A DNA stretch of 40,020 nt, taken from contig NZ_JAKKIE010000037.1 of NCBI RefSeq assembly GCF_021742065.1, positions 1-40,020 of the forward strand, given 5' to 3'. The notes beneath the pieces were generated by a model, which was given only the letters and a program-made list of their open reading frames with translations, had not been told where the DNA came from and searched no databases. The position numbers were made by a program, and so were the translations under genes. Position 1 is the stretch's first letter. The number at the start of each line of letters is the position of its first letter. This DNA is from Rhizorhapis sp. SPR117. GTDB lineage: Bacteria; Pseudomonadota; Alphaproteobacteria; Sphingomonadales; Sphingomonadaceae. Below, in pieces: positions 21,332-31,202 of this stretch.

Positions 21332-22000
21332 TCAATCCACTGCAATTTCAGGCACGGCCTGACTTACAGGCGCCGCAATGTCCGTCCCGTTAGCGCATCC
21401 CAGGAAAACTTGCCAGCGGCCAAGCATTTCACCGACACGGGCCGCTGCCCTTTTGTCGGTAATCGCAACGTGAACCACATTGTCACGTCCCATTGCCATA
21501 GATAAGTGCGCGCGGTCTACAGGCAAGACTGTCCCTGCAAGATCACTGCCCTCACGTTCCATCCCCACGCGCCATGCCTGATCCAGTTTTCGGCACCCAT
21601 CGGACCGGGCATCGGCGGCATGAAGAAGCAGCGTCACCTGTCCCCGCCGCGCGGCGACTTCGATCTTTTCCGATCCGGTCAGCAACATGCTGGCGCGCGC
21701 CTCCAGCCCCAGACGGTCGAGCACCGCTTGCTTAAGCGCCGCATCGATCCGTTCGGCCAAATCGTCGGGCACGATAAAATCCGATGTCTTGTAGGCGCGG
21801 GCCAGCGCCCCTTTCAGCTTGCCCTTGGTGAGAGCAGCCTCAAAACTGGTGCGATCCACGCCAATCCATGCACCCCGGCCGGGCGCACGGGCGCGCACGT
21901 CAGGCGCAACCTGTCCGTCGGGACCAAGAGCCAGACGGATCAGGCCATCGCGTACTTCGCGGTCACCAGAAAGAATGCAGCGGCGGGTGTTTTCAACCAT
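21332..22000 (-). CDS. YlxR-family (DUF448) RNA-binding protein
   Basis: A 222-residue protein with an N-terminal DUF448/YlxR domain (RRCILSGDREVRDGLIRLALGPDG, then PGRGAWIGVDR, about residues 6-90). A C-terminal half (about 95-215) looks like an L7Ae-type fold (SMLLTGSEKIEVAARRGQVTLLLHA, later VHVAITDKRAAARV). This two-part form between nusA and infB is usual in alphaproteobacteria. YlxR proteins bind RNA and are linked to transcription or RNase P regulation in other bacteria. The ribosome-binding sequence GGGAGG directly upstream lies within a hairpin (22006-22023). Confidence 0.9.
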   Translation of the reverse strand: MVENTRRCILSGDREVRDGLIRLALGPDGQVAPDVRARAPGRGAWIGVDRTSFEAALTKGKLKGALARAYKTSDFIVPDDLAERIDAALKQAVLDRLGLEARASMLLTGSEKIEVAARRGQVTLLLHAADARSDGCRKLDQAWRVGMEREGSDLAGTVLPVDRAHLSMAMGRDNVVHVAITDKRAAARVGEMLGRWQVFLGCANGTDIAAPVSQAVPEIAVD

Positions 22001-22005
22001 ACGCC

Positions 22006-22023
22006 CCTCCCATCAATGGGAGG
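22006..22023 (-). promoter_or_regulatory. Hairpin that can sequester the ylxR ribosome-binding site
   Basis: The arms CCTCCCAT and ATGGGAGG are perfectly complementary. Read on the minus strand, the downstream arm is the GGGAGG Shine-Dalgarno sequence, a few bases before the ylxR ATG at 22000. The structure could lower or couple ylxR translation. The arrangement is seen directly; regulation is inferred. Confidence 0.55.
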
Positions 22024-22059
22024 AAGTTGGAAAATGTCCGCCTACAAACGTCTAGCGTG

Positions 22060-23661
22060 TCATTGGGAAGGTTCCGCAACGGCGTCCTCCCCTTTTTCCT
22101 CATCTTCGAACCAGTGCGCGCGGGCGGCCATGATGGTTTCGTTGCCCTGCTCTTCACTCAGGCCATATTCGGCCAATATGCCACCCTTGTCCTCAACCGT
22201 TTCCTTGCCGCGGCGACGGCCTTCGGGCCGCTTGCGGGCAATGAGTTCGTCCGTGGCAAGATCGGCAAGATCATCCAGCGTCTTGATACCGGCCTTGCCC
22301 AGCGTCACCAGCATCGCCTCGGTCAGATTGGGCATCTCCGCCAGTGCATCCTCGACGCCCAGCGCGCGGCGTTCCTCACGGGCGGCAGCTTCACGACGCT
22401 CCAGCGCCTCCAGCGCCCGATTCTGAAGCTCTTCGGCCAGCTCTTCGTCAAAGCCTTCGATACCGGCCAGTTCCTCAATGCCGACATAGGCGACTTCTTC
22501 CAGCTCGCCAAAGCCTTCGGCGACCAGAAGCTGCGACAGCGTTTCATCTACATCCAGTTCGCCCTGGAACAGTTCGGAACGGGTTACGAATTCCTTCTGC
22601 CGCTTCTCGCTGGCATCTGCCTCCGTCATGATGTCGATGGCTGACCCGGTAAGCTGGCTGGCAAGACGCACATTCTGGCCGCGACGACCAATGGCGAGCG
22701 ACAGCTGATCGTCGGGAACGACGACTTCGATCCGGCCCTCATCCTCGTCGATGACCACACGGCTGACGGTCGCAGGCTGCAGCGCGTTGACGACAAAGGT
22801 CGCCGTATCTTCCGACCAGGGGATGATGTCGATTTTCTCGCCCTGCATTTCCTGTACGACGGCCTGAACGCGGCTGCCCTTCATACCGACGCAGGCGCCC
22901 ACGGGATCGATGCTGCTGTCATGGCTGATGACACCGATCTTCGCGCGGCTACCCGGATCACGAGCAGCGGCCTTGATTTCAATGATGCCATCGTAGATTT
23001 CGGGCACTTCCTGCGCGAACAGTTTCTTCATGAAGTCGGGATGCGCGCGGGAAAGGAAAATCTGCGGCCCGCGATTTTCGCGGCGGACGTTCAGGATGAG
23101 CGAACGAACGCGATCGCCGACACGAACGACCTCGCGGGGAATCTGCTGATCCCGGCGGATAACACCCTCAGCGCGCCCCAGATTGACGACGACATGGCCA
23201 AATTCGACGCTTTTCACAACACCCGTGATGATTTCGCCGACGCGATCCTTGAATTCCTCATGCTGGCGTTCCCGCTCTGCATCACGGACCTTCTGAAAAA
23301 TAACCTGCTTGGCCGACTGCGCATCAATGCGGCCAAGGTCGATGGGCGGCAATGGATCGACAATGAAGTCGCCGACCGTAGCGCCCGCTTGCAGCTTCTG
23401 GGCGGCCTTCACGTCGACCTGCTTGAAGAAATCCTCAACCTCCTCAACCACTTCGACGACACGCCACAGGCGCAGGTCGCCATTTTCCGGGTCGAGCTTC
23501 GCACGAATGTCGTTTTCCGCGCCATAACGAGCGCGGGCCGCGCGCTGAATCGCATCCTCCATCGCCTCGATTACGATGGCCTTGTCGATCATCTTTTCCG
23601 ATGCAACGCTGTTGGCGATAGCGAGCAATTCGGCCTTGTTGGCGGAAATGGCGGTAGCCAT
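22060..23661 (-). CDS. nusA: Transcription termination/antitermination factor NusA
   Basis: A 533-residue NusA that binds RNA polymerase and modulates pausing, termination and antitermination. Domains in order: the N-terminal polymerase-binding domain (about 1-130), S1 (about 135-205, VVKSVEFGHVVVNLGRAEGV), two KH domains (about 205-350, with DPVGACVGMKGSRVQAV and LSLAIGRRGQNVRLASQL) and C-terminal acidic helix-hairpin-helix repeats up to about 520. The tail is acidic. AAGGATAAGG precedes the ATG. It starts 10 bases after rimP. Confidence 0.98.
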   Translation of the reverse strand: MATAISANKAELLAIANSVASEKMIDKAIVIEAMEDAIQRAARARYGAENDIRAKLDPENGDLRLWRVVEVVEEVEDFFKQVDVKAAQKLQAGATVGDFIVDPLPPIDLGRIDAQSAKQVIFQKVRDAERERQHEEFKDRVGEIITGVVKSVEFGHVVVNLGRAEGVIRRDQQIPREVVRVGDRVRSLILNVRRENRGPQIFLSRAHPDFMKKLFAQEVPEIYDGIIEIKAAARDPGSRAKIGVISHDSSIDPVGACVGMKGSRVQAVVQEMQGEKIDIIPWSEDTATFVVNALQPATVSRVVIDEDEGRIEVVVPDDQLSLAIGRRGQNVRLASQLTGSAIDIMTEADASEKRQKEFVTRSELFQGELDVDETLSQLLVAEGFGELEEVAYVGIEELAGIEGFDEELAEELQNRALEALERREAAAREERRALGVEDALAEMPNLTEAMLVTLGKAGIKTLDDLADLATDELIARKRPEGRRRGKETVEDKGGILAEYGLSEEQGNETIMAARAHWFEDEEKGEDAVAEPSQ

Positions 23662-23671
23662 GGCTGTATCC

Positions 23672-24196
23672 TTATCCTTCCGTTTGAATGTCGTCCGCGC
23701 CTTCAGTCGAAAGCGGCATTGTAGCAGTAATGAGCGCGTCGGTCAGCATCAGCTTTGCGCTCTGTATATTGGCAAAGGCGATCGTCAGGTCGCCGATCTT
23801 GCGGTCGGACAAGGCAATGACATCGCCTTCCGCACCCTTCAGCGTGCCCGTGAATTGTTTGCGGCCATCCTGCGGTTCGATCAGACTGATCCGTGCCTCA
23901 TGTCCGGCCCAGTCGGAAAAATCCGATAGCCGGGTCAGCGGTCGGTCGATCCCGGGGGAACTGACTTCCAACCGATAGGCCTCCTCGATCGGATCGACCT
24001 CATCGAACAGTTCAGAGATACGGCGCGAAAGGGCAGCACAGTCTGCGATGTTGAGCTGTCGCGTTTCCGGGCGCTCGGCCATGATCTGCAACGTACGGTC
24101 GTCATCGCCGCCAAACAGCTTCACCCGCACAAGCGAAAAGCCCAAAGCCTTCGCCTCGGGTTCGATAAGCTGCGTCAATGTGGCGATATCCGCCAT
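23672..24196 (-). CDS. rimP: Ribosome maturation factor RimP
   Basis: A 174-residue RimP needed for 30S maturation. Recognisable segments are LIEPEAKALGFSLVRVKLFG at the N-terminus, the central ADCAALSRRISELFDEVDPIEEAYRLEVSSPGIDRPL signature, and the C-terminal SH3-like domain from about residue 95 (FTGTLKGAEGDVIAL). It heads the long minus-strand operon rimP-nusA-ylxR-infB-rbfA-truB-rpsO. The 184-bp gap upstream should hold the operon promoter, though I could not identify specific boxes. Confidence 0.95.
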   Translation of the reverse strand: MADIATLTQLIEPEAKALGFSLVRVKLFGGDDDRTLQIMAERPETRQLNIADCAALSRRISELFDEVDPIEEAYRLEVSSPGIDRPLTRLSDFSDWAGHEARISLIEPQDGRKQFTGTLKGAEGDVIALSDRKIGDLTIAFANIQSAKLMLTDALITATMPLSTEGADDIQTEG

Positions 24197-24380
24197 CCAT
24201 ACTCCAGTTCAATACATGCGCTTTTGCCGCCGGCCCCTTCCGGCGCCAGCCCCAACATTTTTAACGATGTCGAGAGATGAACAGGCATATAACCGCAAGT
24301 TGCACAAACCGCAAGAACATCCGCATAACAGAACCCGGAAAACCGAACAGATCATCCTTGGCGCAGAATCCGTCTGAATT

Positions 24381-25151
24381 TCAGCCTCTATGCGTCGTTT
24401 CCAGAGCCTCGGACGTTATCGGATAACCAAGTTCATCGGGAATGCAGAGGTAGCGACCATCGCTTCGCTCCTCGATCCAGGGCGAGATAGTCGTGACGGG
24501 CGTCGACCGCGCATGAGTGCTGGCAGATTCGAAATCAGGAAATTGCGCCAATCGCTCAAGATTGCGCCTGGTCGGAAAAATCACATGCGCTTCGCCCCTT
24601 TCGGCACGATTCAGTACGTCGCGCGCACTTGCCCATAACAGATGCACATTTTCGGTCGCATCGACACGCGCCGCATGGCTTTCATCAGGCAATCGCGCCA
24701 GATAGAAACGTGTGTCGTATATGCGTGCGTGCTGCATTTTGGGATGCCAACGGGCAAAGGGCACCAATTGCTCAAGATCAAGGCCCAATCCATGTTCGGC
24801 CAGCAACGCAGCCAGGCCTTCTCCTGCTGTCATGCGGTCACGAATCTGTCCCGTAACGACCGCGTCGGGCAAGGTGGCAAATCCCAACGCCAGCCCGCAT
24901 TCCTCCAACGTCTCGCGGATGGCCGCCACGCGGGCAGTGGCTTCCTCCAGTTCCAGCCCCGCGCCATGGAGCATGGCCAGTTCAGCGTCCTCAGAATCGA
25001 TGGCCCCACCGGGGAAAACCAATGCACCGCCTGCAAACTCCATTTGCCGCGAACGCTCCATCATTAATAATTCCGCAGGACCATTTGCCCGGTCACGGAA
25101 GATGACAAGGGTAGCGGCGGCCCGTGTCGGAGGAAGATTGGCTGTAATCAT
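24381..25151 (-). CDS. NUDIX hydrolase with extended Nudix box (NUDT7/NUDT19-like)
   Basis: A 256-residue NUDIX hydrolase that should cleave a nucleoside diphosphate linked to another group; a CoA-ester or related substrate is possible from the subfamily. The Nudix box is split: GGALVFPGGAIDSE (about residues 41-54) and the metal-binding RETLEECGL (79-87) are separated by more than the usual seven residues, an expansion known from NUDT19-like members. I chose the ATG at 25151 because MITANLPPTRAAATLVIFRD begins at the first strand. It is upstream of rimP on the same strand, with a 184-bp gap. Confidence 0.85.
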   Translation of the reverse strand: MITANLPPTRAAATLVIFRDRANGPAELLMMERSRQMEFAGGALVFPGGAIDSEDAELAMLHGAGLELEEATARVAAIRETLEECGLALGFATLPDAVVTGQIRDRMTAGEGLAALLAEHGLGLDLEQLVPFARWHPKMQHARIYDTRFYLARLPDESHAARVDATENVHLLWASARDVLNRAERGEAHVIFPTRRNLERLAQFPDFESASTHARSTPVTTISPWIEERSDGRYLCIPDELGYPITSEALETTHRG

Positions 25152-25373
25152 CCGCCAACGGTAAAGCAGAAACAGGTGCAAGCGATAGAGTAAAATGCAG
25201 GATCATCCGTCCCGGTTTTGATCTCTGGCGGATTTGAATCTTTGCCCCGCATCGGGACAGGATACCCCGCTTTCGTCATGGAAAAGCAGCCCCAAAAATG
25301 CTAAATGACTTGTTAATATTGTGCTTTCCGCACGATGGAACGCATCGGCAATTGCTTATGGGAAGTGGCGAAC

Positions 25374-26258
25374 ATGCGAAGGATTCTCCTGTCTGGACTG
25401 GCGCTTGGGGTAGCGGGACTCACATCGCCCGCAATGGCCGCCGGCGAAGCGGCTGGCACAGGTCGCGCCCATATCTCCGGCACGAACATCCAACGCGCAA
25501 TGCCAGCCCACCCGAGGAACGCAAATCGCTGGAGCAATCGCACTGACGCACGCTGGCATGGGAGTTGGGCCGCTCCGGACGGAGGGAAAGTCCGGCAGCG
25601 GCTCGTCCATGGCTTTGTCCTGCCTCGCTACTGGACCCAACCCACCTTCTATATTGCCAATGCGTCTGCTTACGGCCTGACAACCCCACCTTATGGTTAT
25701 GGCTGGTCACGCTATTATGACAATGCGGTGCTGACCGACCGCTATGGACGGGTTTACGACTATCGAAGCGATATACATTGGGGCCGGAGCGGCAATCGCA
25801 ATGACAGGCCCGTCTATCGCGATGCGCCCGCACCACAGCTGCGGAATTATGATTATGGCATATATCAGGACGATATCGTCACTTACCGCGATGACCATGA
25901 TGATGATGCGGAATATCGCGGCACCTGGACGGGAACGTGGGTCGGCGAAGATGGCCGAACCTATAGCGGCAGCTATACCGGCGCCTATTATGACGATGGG
26001 GACAATCGAGCACCCCATTGGCAGTATGATGATACCGCGCCCGCAATGGCGCCGGCCCTCCCCTATGACATGGGCACCTATGCCAACGGCTATTATTATC
26101 CAGCGCCCACGATCACCACAGTGGTCGTTCACCCATCGGTGACCACGACGACCACGACCTTCATCGAAGAGGAAGTCAGTTACTCTGCGCGGAAAAAAGC
26201 CTGGAAACCGAATGCAAAATCGAAGCTGGTGCAAAGATCGGCATGCGCCTGTAAATAG
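25374..26258 (+). CDS. Secreted RcnB-like protein
   Basis: A 294-residue exported protein with a clear signal peptide (residues 1-22, cleavage after AMA). The mature protein is rich in Tyr, Asp, Gly and Trp. It contains a RcnB-like segment (LVHGFVLPRYWTQPTFYI...YGYGWSRYYDNAVLTDRYGRVYDY). RcnB-type proteins are periplasmic and in enterobacteria influence nickel/cobalt homeostasis; sphingomonads have many relatives with no proven role. An Asp-rich stretch (about 178-190) could bind metal, which is inference. Later parts contain Tyr-rich GTWTGTWVGEDGRTYSGSYTG and a Thr-rich tract. The start has GGAAGTGG upstream. Confidence 0.75.
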   Translation: MRRILLSGLALGVAGLTSPAMAAGEAAGTGRAHISGTNIQRAMPAHPRNANRWSNRTDARWHGSWAAPDGGKVRQRLVHGFVLPRYWTQPTFYIANASAYGLTTPPYGYGWSRYYDNAVLTDRYGRVYDYRSDIHWGRSGNRNDRPVYRDAPAPQLRNYDYGIYQDDIVTYRDDHDDDAEYRGTWTGTWVGEDGRTYSGSYTGAYYDDGDNRAPHWQYDDTAPAMAPALPYDMGTYANGYYYPAPTITTVVVHPSVTTTTTTFIEEEVSYSARKKAWKPNAKSKLVQRSACACK

Positions 26259-26291
26259 GTCTGTGCGTCAGCACTCGATTGCGATCAGCGT

Positions 26292-27119
26292 TTATTTGCG
26301 GAAGATACCGGCCAGTTCCATCGGCAAATGCCCTTCGTCGAAAACGCTTGCGACCGTGACTTCACGGATCGCCTGTTCCTGCTCATCAGGATCAAAGCGC
26401 GTCCATCCATTCTTGCTCAGGCGTTCAAGAGGACGATAGCGAATCTTGTACTGCATCCGCTTTGACCCTTCGACCCAATAACCCAGATAGACATAGGGCA
26501 GGCCCGCACGGCGGGCGCGGATGATGTGATCCATGATGATGAAATTGCCAAGGCCAGGCCGGTCAACATGATAGGGGTCGAAAAAGCTGTAGATCATCGA
26601 CAGCCCATCGCTTTGCCGGTCGGTCAGACATGCCCCGACCAGACGGCCCGGCGCTCCGTTTTCCGAGGGTTCCCGATATTCGATGACGAAACTGTCAACC
26701 GGGGTCTGTTCGACCATGTCGGCGAAATCCATCTCATCCATCTCGGTCATGCCGCCGCCGGGATGGCGCGCCTTCAGGTAGCGCTGAAGCAGATCATATT
26801 GCTCATCGGTCGACCAGGGCTTGCACGCCGTGACGATCAAATCGTCATTGCGGCGAAGCAACTTGCGCTGCGTTGCGTTGGCACGGAACTCATCCGTAAC
26901 GACACGAACGGAAACGCAGGCATTGCAGCCCGCGCAGCTGGGACGATAGGCGACATTCTGACTGCGCCGAAAGCCGATGCGGCCAAGCGCGTCATTCAAT
27001 TCCGATGCATTTTCCCCGCTGAGCTCCGTAAACACCTTCCGCTCACTCCGCCCCGGCAGATAGGGACAAGGACTGGGGTTGGTTACGAAAAACCGTGGGA
27101 ACCGAAAGGGCGCTGTCAC
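26292..27119 (-). CDS. bpt: Leucyl/arginyl-tRNA--protein transferase (Bpt/Ate family)
   Basis: A 275-residue transferase that adds an amino acid from aminoacyl-tRNA to protein N-termini bearing acidic residues, marking them for N-end-rule degradation. The N-terminal cysteine cluster (Cys18 and Cys62-Cys65-Cys68 in [13 protein letters not shown]) and the C-terminal acyltransferase fold ([41 protein letters not shown]) are characteristic. Length is typical of bacterial members. It transcribes away from the sugar transferase gene, with a 312-bp gap. Confidence 0.93.
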   Translation of the reverse strand: MTAPFRFPRFFVTNPSPCPYLPGRSERKVFTELSGENASELNDALGRIGFRRSQNVAYRPSCAGCNACVSVRVVTDEFRANATQRKLLRRNDDLIVTACKPWSTDEQYDLLQRYLKARHPGGGMTEMDEMDFADMVEQTPVDSFVIEYREPSENGAPGRLVGACLTDRQSDGLSMIYSFFDPYHVDRPGLGNFIIMDHIIRARRAGLPYVYLGYWVEGSKRMQYKIRYRPLERLSKNGWTRFDPDEQEQAIREVTVASVFDEGHLPMELAGIFRK

Positions 27120-27431
27120 CGACTCTCCGACCTCGTTCTGCTGTTGTTCAGACTCCGTTAAACACGACTATGCCGCCCGAAATTCTATATGAAAAGCGTG
27201 TTTACCACGAAAGATGGTCCTGAAGCATATTTTTGGTCGAACAAAGCAACCGCAACGGTCAAAATAAGGGCCGCGATTAAGGAATCCTTCGTTCCTCCGC
27301 TGCTATGACAGCTTCTCGCCATGGGGCAAAGCGTTGCTTTCATGGTTATCATGGCCTAATCCATGATGCATATGGGGCATGCATCGCGGGACGATGGCCG
27401 CGCCAAATGCCCATCGGCCAGGACTTAACCT
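27120..27431. other. 312-bp divergent intergenic region
   Basis: Divergent promoter region for bpt and the sugar transferase. I see no gene or RNA here. It is moderately AT-rich near 27170-27290, with short palindromes (AAGGAATCCTT, and ATGCAT twice near 27367-27385). The sugar transferase has AGGA eight bases before its ATG. Confidence 0.4.
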
Positions 27432-28880
27432 ATGGCGACATTGCCGGAACAGGATGCCGTTACCGCCACGACCGACGCCGTCCATCCCCTGCCTGCGCTC
27501 CCTGCGTCTGAAGACGCCGGGAAAGCCGCAAGTCATTTCAGCCCCCGCCGCACGCGTGTCCGCCTGATGGTCAAGGCCGTGATTGGTCTTGCCGACATCA
27601 GTGTCATATTCCTCAGCTTCACCCTTGTCAGCCTGCTCTACCGGGATGCAGCACTGGATGCGCAAACATCGAAGACGTTAGCGCTGGTGATCCCCGTTTT
27701 TGCCGGCATCGCGATCAGCAACGGCGCCTATACGACATCGGTCGTCGAACGGCTGATGCCTTCGCTCTACAAGACACTGACGGCGTTCCTGTTCGCGGTC
27801 GGGATTTCTATTCTCGCGGTCTTTCTGCTGAAATCATCGGAATCATTTTCCCGCGGCGTGTTCGGGCTTGGCACCGGCGTTGGCCTGATTGGACTGACGT
27901 TCAGCCGAAAGCTGTGCTGCTCCATTCATCGCCACCATTTCGGACGACAGTTCATCAATGAGCTGCTGATCAACCACCGCCCGCCCAAAGCGATTGCCGA
28001 ACCCGATCATGTCATCGTCATCGACGCCGAACGGGAGGGGCTAGTTCCTGATCCCGACGACCATGACATGATGACCCGTATTGGCGCGCTGGTCAAAAAT
28101 GCTGACAGCATTACGGTCAATTGCGCCACCGAGTTGCGCGACGCATGGTCTTTCGTATTGAAGGCGGCGGATGTGCAGGCGCAGATCGTCTATCCTGAAC
28201 TCGATCGCATCGGTGCACTGCGCATTGGCCATTTTGGCGATTCCACCACGTTAGCCGTATCGCTCAGCCCGCTTAGCCTGCCCAACCGGATCGTAAAGCG
28301 CGCGTTCGATCTGGCCGTATCGGTGCCCGCAGTGATCCTGCTCGGCATCCCGATGCTGGCCATCGCTGCGCTGATCCGTATCGACAGCGCCGGACCGGCC
28401 TTATTCAGGCAGACCCGCATCGGCCGAAACAATCAGCCCTTCATGATGCTGAAATTCCGGTCCATGGCAACCGGGCGGCAGGACGATGCGGCACGTCAGC
28501 TCACCCGGCGCGATGACGATCGCCTGACCCGGATCGGCGCCTTTCTGCGCAAAACCAGCCTGGATGAACTACCACAAATATTAAACGTGCTGATGGGGGA
28601 TATGAGCATTGTCGGTCCCCGTCCCCACGCGGCGCAGGCGCTGGCCGGCGAATCTCTCTATTGGCAGGTCGATAACCGGTACTGGCACCGCCATGCGATC
28701 AAGCCGGGCATGACCGGCCTTGCGCAAATTCGCGGTCATCGCGGCAACACCTTCCGCGAGGACGATTTGCGCGACCGGCTGCAGTCGGATCTCGATTATA
28801 TCGTACAATGGTCGCTGCTATCCGACATTCTCATCATCATCAGCACCTTTCGGGTACTGCGCCATGACAATGCGTTTTAG
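27432..28880 (+). CDS. Polyprenyl-phosphate sugar-1-phosphate transferase (WbaP/SpsB-type)
   Basis: A 482-residue membrane enzyme that starts polysaccharide synthesis by moving a sugar phosphate from a nucleotide sugar to undecaprenyl phosphate. Four hydrophobic segments (about residues 48-70, 82-100, 114-134 and 141-158) are followed by a degenerate Rossmann-like region (about 170-280) and the phosphoglycosyl transferase domain (about 285-482). Signatures are [41 protein letters not shown], the catalytic pair Asp378-Glu379 in KTSLDELPQ, and SIVGPRPH. Members in sphingomonads prime sphingan-type exopolysaccharides, but the sugar cannot be assigned here. It is alone on its strand; a repeat follows directly at the stop. 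Confidence 0.92.
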   Translation: MATLPEQDAVTATTDAVHPLPALPASEDAGKAASHFSPRRTRVRLMVKAVIGLADISVIFLSFTLVSLLYRDAALDAQTSKTLALVIPVFAGIAISNGAYTTSVVERLMPSLYKTLTAFLFAVGISILAVFLLKSSESFSRGVFGLGTGVGLIGLTFSRKLCCSIHRHHFGRQFINELLINHRPPKAIAEPDHVIVIDAEREGLVPDPDDHDMMTRIGALVKNADSITVNCATELRDAWSFVLKAADVQAQIVYPELDRIGALRIGHFGDSTTLAVSLSPLSLPNRIVKRAFDLAVSVPAVILLGIPMLAIAALIRIDSAGPALFRQTRIGRNNQPFMMLKFRSMATGRQDDAARQLTRRDDDRLTRIGAFLRKTSLDELPQILNVLMGDMSIVGPRPHAAQALAGESLYWQVDNRYWHRHAIKPGMTGLAQIRGHRGNTFREDDLRDRLQSDLDYIVQWSLLSDILIIISTFRVLRHDNAF

Positions 28881-28981
28881 CGCGGGCAGCGTGAAATCTG
28901 AATCACGCAGCCCGCTCTATGTTTTTTGTTGTCGCATCGTTTATTACGGAAAACCGGTTCCCACTTTTCCGCACGATGCTT
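28879..28981. repeat. Dispersed palindromic repeat, copy B (inverted relative to copy A)
   Basis: The reverse complement of this stretch matches 1328-1434 with about eight differences, including one gap. It preserves both nested hairpins and fills the whole gap between two convergent genes, where it may also act as a bidirectional transcript end. Confidence 0.85.
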
Positions 28982-28984
28982 TAG

Positions 28985-30235
28985 TCAGGCCAGTTCGACA
29001 GGCGTGACTTCATAACCCGCAGCACCAAGCGCCGCGACCAGTTGATCAAGATGCGCCCGGTCACGCGTTTCGCATTCGATGTCGGTGATCAACCCCTTGG
29101 CGGGCAGCGTCGTAAAGACCCGCTGATGATAAATCTCGATGATGTTGACCTGTTGTTCATCGAAAATCCGCGCGACATGAAACAAGGCGCCCGGACGGTC
29201 CTGCAAACGAATGCGCAGGCGGGCAAGGCGGCCTGATCGCGCCAGATCGCGCAGCAATACATTGGCGAGCAGACGCGTATCGATATTGCCACCGCACAGC
29301 ACCAAACCGATGGTGCGCCCCTGGAATCGATCCTTGTGCGCCAGCAACGCGGCAAGGCCCGCCGCACCTGCGCCTTCGACCACCGTTTTTTCAATTTGCA
29401 AAAGCAGGCTGACCGCCTGTTCGAGATAGCGTTCGCTTACCAGCACAATGTCGTCGGCCAGCGCCTGAACGAATTTACGCGTCAGTTCGCCCGGCTGCTT
29501 GACAGCGATACCCTCGGCCAGCGTATCGCCTTCGCAGGCAAGGTCCTCGCCCTTCACATTGGCGTACATGGACGGATACAGCTCTGCCTGCACCCCGATG
29601 AGGCGGATATCGGGCTTGAGCGCGCGCGCCGCCGTGCCCATGCCGGAAAACAGGCCGCCGCCGCCAATCGGCACCACCAGCGTGTCGATGTCCGGCGCAT
29701 CTGCCAGCATCTCCAGCGCGACAGTGCCCTGCCCCGCGATGATGTCCGGCTCATCAAAAGGATGCACGAAGGTCAGGCCGCGCTCTACCTCCAGCTTGCG
29801 ACTATGTGCATAGGCTTCCTCGAATTTCTCGCCATGCAACACGACCGTCGCGCCATGGCCTTCGGTCTGCATCACCTTCACCGTCGGCGTTGTTTTTGGC
29901 ATGACGATGGTGACCGGCACGCCCAGACGCGCGCCATGATAGGCAAGACCCTGCGCATGATTGCCCGCCGAGGCTGCAATAACGCCTTTCTTGCGCGCTT
30001 CATCGCCCAGCAACAGCAAGCGGTTGAGCGCGCCGCGTTCCTTGTAGGCGGCCGTGAACTGCAGATTTTCGAACTTCAAATAGACTTTCGCACCGATCAT
30101 TTCGGACAAGGTGCGACTGAGCAATGTCGGCGTCCGCACGATCGACGCGCCAATCCGCATGTGCGCGGCACGAATATCCGCGATCGTGACGGGCAGCGCG
30201 GTTGCGTCGACGGGAATCTTTTTCTGTTCGTTCAT
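28985..30235 (-). CDS. ilvA: Threonine ammonia-lyase with ACT domain
   Basis: A 416-residue PLP enzyme that deaminates threonine to 2-oxobutyrate, the entry to isoleucine synthesis. The PLP-binding lysine is Lys65 in TAAYKERGAL; SAGNHAQGLAYHG and the glycine-rich phosphate-binding loop IGGGGLFSG are present. The C-terminal ACT domain (about residues 337-412, RLRIRLQDRPGALFHVARIF) makes the enzyme short-form with one regulatory domain. It may be catabolic-type or biosynthetic, so the symbol is provisional. I prefer the ATG at 30235 over an upstream TTG. It is convergent with the sugar transferase and divergent from the dehydrogenase gene. Confidence 0.93.
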   Translation of the reverse strand: MNEQKKIPVDATALPVTIADIRAAHMRIGASIVRTPTLLSRTLSEMIGAKVYLKFENLQFTAAYKERGALNRLLLLGDEARKKGVIAASAGNHAQGLAYHGARLGVPVTIVMPKTTPTVKVMQTEGHGATVVLHGEKFEEAYAHSRKLEVERGLTFVHPFDEPDIIAGQGTVALEMLADAPDIDTLVVPIGGGGLFSGMGTAARALKPDIRLIGVQAELYPSMYANVKGEDLACEGDTLAEGIAVKQPGELTRKFVQALADDIVLVSERYLEQAVSLLLQIEKTVVEGAGAAGLAALLAHKDRFQGRTIGLVLCGGNIDTRLLANVLLRDLARSGRLARLRIRLQDRPGALFHVARIFDEQQVNIIEIYHQRVFTTLPAKGLITDIECETRDRAHLDQLVAALGAAGYEVTPVELA

Positions 30236-30332
30236 GGCGGCCAAGCCCTAGGATCGAAAACCGAACAATTCAAGCAGCGCTTTGGCAAGATCAAGCCTAG
30301 CATCACATGAAAACAGGCTTTATGCGGAGCTT

Positions 30333-31202
30333 ATGGCAAAAATCGCATTTATCGGCTTGGGAATCATGGGCGGACCAATCGCGGGGCATCTCGCCGCGGC
30401 CGGACATGAATTGATCGTCTTCAACCATTCCAGGGCAAAGTCCCTTGCATGGGTTGAAAAACATGGCGGCGAGGCCGCTGCCAGTCCAGCCCTTGCGGCG
30501 CAAGACGCCGCCATCGTTATCAGCTGCGTCGGCACTGACGATGATCTGGCCATGATTACATTGGGCAAGGATGGTGCATTTCGCACCATGAAGCCAGGCA
30601 GCCTGTTTATCGATCACACCACTGTTTCGGCCCGAATAGCCCGTCAATTGTTCGTCGAGGGCGAAAGCCGCGGCATTGTCTGTATTGATGCCCCCGTATC
30701 GGGCGGACAGGCAGGCGCGGAAAACGGAACATTGTCCATCATGTGCGGCGGCACGGATGAAGCGCTGGCTGCCGCGCAACCCATCATGCAGGCCTATGCA
30801 AGCCGCATTGTCCATGTCGGTCGTGCCGGTGCGGGCCAGACGACCAAGATGGTCAACCAGATCGCCATTGCCGGCGTGTTGCAGGGCCTGTCCGAAGCCC
30901 TGCGCTTTGCCCAGGCGAGCGAACTCGACCTCGAGCGGGTTTTCGAGGCGATTTCGGGCGGCGCGGCGCAAAGTTGGCAAATGGATCATCGCTGGAAAAC
31001 GATGGCGCAGGACAGCTTCGATTTCGGTTTTGCCGTGGACTGGATGCGCAAGGATCTGGGCCTTGCGCTGGACGAGGCCCGCGTCAATGGCGCGACCTTG
31101 CCAGTGGCGGCCATTGTCGATCAATTCTATGCCGATGTGCAGGCGATGGGCGGCAGTCGTCAGGATACAAGCGCACTGGTCCGGCGGCTTACCCGCTCAT
31201 GA
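30333..31202 (+). CDS. Beta-hydroxyacid dehydrogenase (3-hydroxyisobutyrate / tartronate-semialdehyde reductase family)
   Basis: A 289-residue NAD(P)-dependent oxidoreductase. The N-terminal Rossmann motif FIGLGIMGGPIAGHLAAAGH, the substrate segment DAPVSGGQAGAENGTL and the catalytic-lysine helix GAGQTTKMVNQI (Lys172) place it in the 3-hydroxyisobutyrate dehydrogenase family. The exact substrate cannot be read from sequence. The start at 30333 gives the canonical N-terminus. The stop overlaps the start of the amidohydrolase gene by four bases (ATGA), so the two are translationally coupled. Confidence 0.9.
   Translation: MAKIAFIGLGIMGGPIAGHLAAAGHELIVFNHSRAKSLAWVEKHGGEAAASPALAAQDAAIVISCVGTDDDLAMITLGKDGAFRTMKPGSLFIDHTTVSARIARQLFVEGESRGIVCIDAPVSGGQAGAENGTLSIMCGGTDEALAAAQPIMQAYASRIVHVGRAGAGQTTKMVNQIAIAGVLQGLSEALRFAQASELDLERVFEAISGGAAQSWQMDHRWKTMAQDSFDFGFAVDWMRKDLGLALDEARVNGATLPVAAIVDQFYADVQAMGGSRQDTSALVRRLTRS

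Noticed and set aside
24197..24380. Possible tRNA or small RNA in the rimP upstream gap
   Set aside because: No cloverleaf or terminator found; only a short GC hairpin.
27300..27400. Cluster of ATGCAT and CATGG words before the sugar transferase gene
   Set aside because: No regular spacing or symmetry beyond short palindromes; not enough to call an operator.
30974..31198. 75-residue upstream extension of the amidohydrolase
   Set aside because: It is the dehydrogenase gene in another frame; the signal peptide starts at 31199.
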